64,000 bases of DNA from Nelumbo lutea (taxonomy: Eukaryota; Streptophyta; Magnoliopsida; Proteales; Nelumbonaceae), in the NCBI GenBank assembly GCA_022828595.1, contig JAKGHH010000002.1, positions 71,024,383-71,088,382 on the forward strand. Reading direction: 5' to 3'. The notes below the pieces were generated by a model that was given only the letters and a program-made list of their open reading frames with translations, was not told the DNA's origin and ran no database searches. This document shows, one piece after another, positions 59,606 through 64,000 of this stretch. The position numbers and the translations under genes are program-made. Positions within the stretch are counted from its first letter, which is position 1; every line of letters starts with the position of its first letter.

Positions 59606-59759
59606 TGTTAATCGGTAACGGATTCAGTTGTGGATCTGTTTTGGTTGTTCCCTTTGTAAATGCCACATCAACTCATTGTAATAATTGTCTATAACCTGAT
59701 TATTTTAATGAAGAATGACAACTTTTCTTTTTGTCAATTCTGCATCTTTGAGTTTTACA
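59606..59759 (+). repeat. Putative 5' LTR of copia element 2
   Basis: Starts TGTTAATCGG, ends GAGTTTTACA directly before the primer site. The right border is firm. The left border is chosen only from the TG; a TG ten bases earlier is an alternative. Confidence 0.45.
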
Positions 59760-59771
59760 TGGTATCAGAGC
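59760..59771 (+). other. Primer binding site, copia element 2
   Basis: TGGTATCAGAGC, complementary to the 3' end of plant initiator tRNA-Met. Confidence 0.92.
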
Positions 59772-59916
59772 TACAGGCCCTCTTAGAAAATTTTGATTCT
59801 TGCAGAAATTTTTGATTCTTGATTCTAGTCCTCTTCTTCTTCTCGTCTTACCTTTCTTGACTCCAGTCTCATTCTCCTTGTTTTTTTTTGCCCTTTTTCT
59901 TTTGACGTCAACAAGG

Positions 59917-62900
59917 ATGACCATGAATAGGAGTGGAAACACCATATTCACCATAGCTGATCAGATCTCTTTTGGTGATTAGAATTCACCTTTCTACCCA
60001 CATCCTTTTGATAGCCCTGGCACAGTGTTTGTTTATTGTCTTCTTAATGGAGACAACAACATGACTTGGCGAAGAGTAATGACTAATGCTCTTAGTGCCA
60101 AGAACAAGATTGGCTTCATGAATGGAATGATTCAAAAACCAAATCCAATGAATTAGGAAGAATTCCTCGCCTATTTGAAATGCAATTCCATTGTGGTATC
60201 ATTGATCTTCAATGCGCTAACCAAAGATCTTCATGAAAGTGTCGCCTATGTTGAAAATGCTTAAGAAATGTGGAAAGATTTGGAAGAAATATGATCACAA
60301 GGAAATGCACCAAGGATCTCTCATCTCAAAAGAGAACTCATGCTGTTCAGGTAAGAAAATCTCCATGTCTCTGTTTACTTCTCAAAACTCAAAGGGATTT
60401 GGGATGCGTTGTCAGCCTACATTGCTAGACCATTATGCACCTATGGGTTGTGTAACTGTGGAAAGAGATAAGGTGTATCAATTGTTGCTAGGTCTGAATG
60501 AAAAATTTAACAACATCAGATCGAGCATCTTGAGCATGGATCCTCTGCCGAGAATTAGCAGAGTCTATGCACTTGTATCACAAGAAGAAAGACATCAGTC
60601 TTTGATTGCTCAACATGGTCCAACTGTGGAGGCTGCTACCTTTCATGTGGCAGTTCCAAAATTCAGTCCAAAAAGAGGAAAAGAAAAGTCCAAGATTTGA
60701 TGTGACCATTGCAAGAAACAGGGTCACAGCAAGGACTGCTCTTTTGAATTGTTTGAGTATCCACCGAATTGGGGAACTTGATCGAAGGCCACATCCAAGA
60801 ATAGTACTGGCAATCAAGAAAAGGTTGTTGTTGGTACGAACTCAATCCAAGGAGTCTCTCTGGTTTCCAGCCTATCCAAAGAACAGTATCAACAATTATT
60901 GAGCACCATAAATAATCTGCTTGATCTTTTAAACAAAGACAAACATACTTTCTCAGCCAACTTTGCAGGTAGAATCACTACCTCTTCCTGGCTTTTGGAT
61001 AGTGGGGCCTCAGATCACATGGTTCCCACTAATTTTGAATTTGCTGTTGCATCTTTTACTTAGCCATCAACACTAAAACCGATTCAGTTGCCAAATGGAA
61101 CACTGCTACCGGTCCAGTCACAGAGTGACATAGCGTTGTCCTCAAATCTAGTATTAAAGGACATGTTATTCATTCCGGGATTTCAATGCAATTTAATATC
61201 TGTTGGTAAACTTACCAAAGATCTGAACTCTGTTGTATTGTTCTTTTTGACTTTTTATGCCCTTCAGGACCTGGCATCCAAGAAGATGATTGTTGTGAGT
61301 CTGATGTGTGACGGGCTGTATCACTTCGCTTCCTTTCCATCATCCTTCTCTTTGCACAATACTTGCGCACATGATCCACGCATATATCATTCAAGGTTGG
61401 GACATGCTTCCTATGAGAAACTAGCTTTAATTCCGGAATTACACATTATTGTACCAAATGATGATTGTTGTGACATATGCTTTCGAGCGAAACAAACATG
61501 TCTTTCTTTTTCTATTAGTCATACTAGATCTAATGCCCAGTTTACAATCATACATTGTGACATTTGGGGAGGTTATTGGACTCCACCTCATTTTAGAGCT
61601 CATTATTTCTTGACAATTGTAGAGGATTGTACTCGAGCTACATGGGTATATCTGTTATGATATAAATCAGATGCCTGTTCTTTTCTTGTAATGTTTTGTG
61701 AAATGGTGAAAACACAATTCTATGCTCAAGTTAAGTATATTTGTTCAGATAATGGATCCAAATTTCTCTCTGGACCTGTTCAAGATTATTTGAAATCACA
61801 TGGAATAGGGTCATTGAGCATAAGCACAGGCACTTACTTGAGATAGCAAGGGCCTTGTAGTTCCAAGCACACTTCCCGATCGAGTTATGTGAAGAATGTG
61901 TTCAGATAGCAGCCTACATCATCAATCACCTACCCACTCCTGTACTTGTTGGGAAATCACCATGTGAACTTCTTTTCAATAAGCCCCCTTCATATAATCA
62001 TTTCTGAAAATTTGATTACCTCTTCTATGCAAGTACATCCAGACGTGGGCATGATAAATTTGATGTTTGTGCCACCATATGTGTGTTTGTTGGGTATCCT
62101 AATGGTAACAAATGATACAAATTATATGACTTGACAACCAAGTGGATATTTGTATCCAAAGATGTGATTTTCCTTGAACACAAATTTCCCTTTGTTGATG
62201 AAGTATCTTTAGAACCATCTCCATCATCATCAATGCCTTTGCCAATAGTCAATGATACAGTGGCTGATGCAGTTCCTAGTCAAACACCTGGAACTGAACC
62301 AGTTTGTGACAACTTACAACCCTCTATTAGTGACAATCCAGAATTGCCTGAACACACTAGTGACATGGACTTCATCACTTCGCCAACTTCTGAACCTGTT
62401 TTTTCTAGCCCTCCAACCTCGCATAACCATCGCCCACTTCGCTCTAAGAAACCTCCTCCACACTTGGTTGACTACATTTGTCCAACACTTCAGTTACAAA
62501 CTAAGTCATGCAACACCCACCGCCTAATTTCCAACTTTTTAACTATGGGATCAATCCTCTCTGTCCAACCTAAGCCTTCTTGTTATGGTGAAGCCAACAA
62601 ACATGACTATTGGAAACAAGCTATGTCAGCCGAATTGGCTGCACTTGAACGCACCCATACTTGGACCTTGATTGACCTACCATCGGGAAAGACTCCCATT
62701 GGGTGTCGTTGGGTCTACAAAATCAAATACAAATCTGATGGAAATGTTGAGCGTTACAAAGCCTGCTTGGTAGCAAAAGGCTATACTCAAATTGGAGGCA
62801 TTGATTATATTGAGACATATACCCTAGTTGCCAAGCTAGTAATAGTACGCTGCCTCTTAGCTTTGATTGCAACTCGAAATTGGGAAGTATATCAAATGGA

Positions 62901-64000
62901 TGTAGACAATGCATTCCTCTATGGCACTCTCCATGAAGAAGTCTACATGGTGCCTCCACTAGGACTCCTGTCTCCTAAGGATCAGTGAGTATGTCGCTTG
63001 AATAAATCCATTTATGGCCTCAAGCAAACCTCATGCAATTGGTTTAAAACTCTAAGTCATGCCATTCGCCAACGGGGCTTCAAGCAATCAATTGCCGATA
63101 ATACCCTCTTTACTTCAGTCCAACAGGCAGCATTATTGTGGTACTTGCATATGTTGATGACTTGGTGATTGCCGGAAATGACCCAACTCGTATTTCTGCT
63201 CTTAAGGACTACCTACGACAGTGTTTTCCAATCAAGGACCTTGGGGTTCTTCAATGTTTTCTTGGCATTGAGATCTCTCGATCCTCTTCTGACATTTTTC
63301 TCAATCAAAGGAAATATACCCTTGACATCTTTCAGGATGCAGGTATGTTAGGATGCAAATCTAGTATGTTACCCATTGCACAACAACTTCATTTGGGACC
63401 TAAATCTGGTGAGCCAATTGCTCAACCCAATCAGTATAGATGACTTGTGGGTCGTCTCCTTTATCTCACCTTTACGAGATCGGAACTCACTTATTCAGTT
63501 CACATTCTAAGTCAGTTTATGAGTGATCCTAGACAATAACATTTGGAAACTGCAATGCACGTCCTCCGATACCTGAAGGCTATACCTGGGCAATGTATAC
63601 TTCTCCTGGCTGATTTTGATCTCCAATTGTGAGCTTATTATGACTCGGATTGGGCTAGTTGCCCAACCAGTCGAAAATCGGCCACTTACTATCTCACAAC
63701 TCTAGGACAATCTCCTTTGTCATGGAAGAGCAAGAAACAAGCAATAGTGTCCCGCTCTTCTGCTGAAGTAGAGTACCGTGCAATGGCATCCATTACTAGT
63801 TAACTATTATGGTTGAAGCAAATCTTCTTTGACCTTGGTCTTTCTCATCCACAACTGATGCAACTGTACTGTGACAATAAGGCAGCACTCCAATTTGCTG
63901 CCAATCCATTTTTTCATGAGCACACCAAACACATCGAAATAGATTGCCACTTCATACGAAAACACTTTTAGTCCTAAGCTATAACTACTGCTCATGTACC
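59917..64000 (+). pseudogene. Copia gag-pol, element 2, inactivated and partial
   Basis: Gag starts at ATG 59,917 (MTMNRSGN) with TWRRVMTNALSAKNKIGF. The zinc knuckle near 60,704 reads CDHCKKQGHSKDC, one residue short before the last Cys. Protease WLLDSGASDHMV (60,990), integrase (HSRLGH, CDICFRAKQ, IHCDIWG, SDNGSKF, last at 61,748), RT (WVYKIKYKSDG, MDVDNAFLYG; YVDDLVIAGND at 63,150) and RNase H ([37 protein letters not shown]). Stops at 59,980, 60,154, 60,262, 61,060, 61,658 and others, plus frame changes near 60,290, 61,800 and 63,130. It runs to the window edge. Confidence 0.9.

Larger units (their letters stand above)
59606..64000 (+). mobile_element. Ty1/copia element 2 (Ale/Retrofit-like), cut by window edge
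   Basis: Short putative 5' LTR (59,606-59,759), perfect tRNA-Met primer site, then gag, protease, integrase, RT and RNase H in copia order. The RNase H C-terminus is reached at the right edge; the 3' LTR lies outside. Gag starting with an SPFYPHPFDSPG-like block and the short LTR fit the Ale/Retrofit lineage. Confidence 0.85.

Noticed and set aside
59760..59771. tRNA-Met similarity considered as a tRNA gene
   Set aside because: Only the 12 bases complementary to a tRNA 3' end are present, directly after an LTR: a primer binding site.

Overview
The window is nuclear DNA of a flowering plant. It contains one intact intron-bearing host gene for a farnesylatable type I DnaJ co-chaperone. Around that gene lie plant LTR retrotransposons (Tork/Tnt1-like and Ale-like copia, Tat-lineage gypsy), LINEs with RNase H, hAT transposase remnants, MITEs, a MULE-like element carrying a host gene fragment, and long AT-rich spacers. 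Nothing in it suggests an organelle or a microbe. The species cannot be named from sequence alone.

Layout. 1-640: LINE 3' remnant. 1.5-4.1 kb: possible 5' part of a minus-strand host gene, with a GA-rich leader and spliced-looking exons but no recognised protein. 5.4-6.8 kb: GGGCC-type repeat and a long-TIR element. 7.5-8.9 kb: hAT transposase remnant split by a hAT-type MITE. A sister MITE at 10.1 kb has a perfect 8-bp target duplication. 9.7 kb: HD-Zip-like fragment. 11.4-12.3 kb: minus-strand LINE remnant. 13,094-18,602: full-length copia element with perfect ATAGG target duplication. 19.7 kb: PP2C pseudogene fragment. 20.3 kb: another LINE fragment. 21.4 kb: exact 88-bp tandem duplication. 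23-24.2 kb: two MITE-like repeats.

25,244-30,035: rearranged Tat-type gypsy element with GGTCT target duplication, nested in an older TIR element (25,044-30,580). 31-36 kb: MITEs and a dispersed repeat family. 36.9-38.8 kb: a TC/TA microsatellite and a 1.7-kb imperfect palindrome. 39,770-42,051: DnaJ gene, five exons, 417 codons, ending in a CaaX box. 43-48.2 kb: decayed LINE with ORF1 and EN-RT-RNase H. 48,470-55,557: minus-strand Tat gypsy element truncated at its 5' end. 55.6 kb: truncated MITE. 56,968-58,660: Pack-MULE-like element carrying the 5' part of an amidase gene. 59.6 kb to the right edge: Ale-like copia element running out of the window.

The most striking system is in the two Tat elements. 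Each carries, opposite to its own pol/LTR direction, a gene with a TATA box, small introns, a PF04195-type N-terminal domain and a coiled-coil C-terminus. This layout is kept in two copies that are otherwise clearly diverged. Most other coding remnants are dead, and many stops sit where CAG glutamine codons are expected, as from decay of methylated CHG sites.
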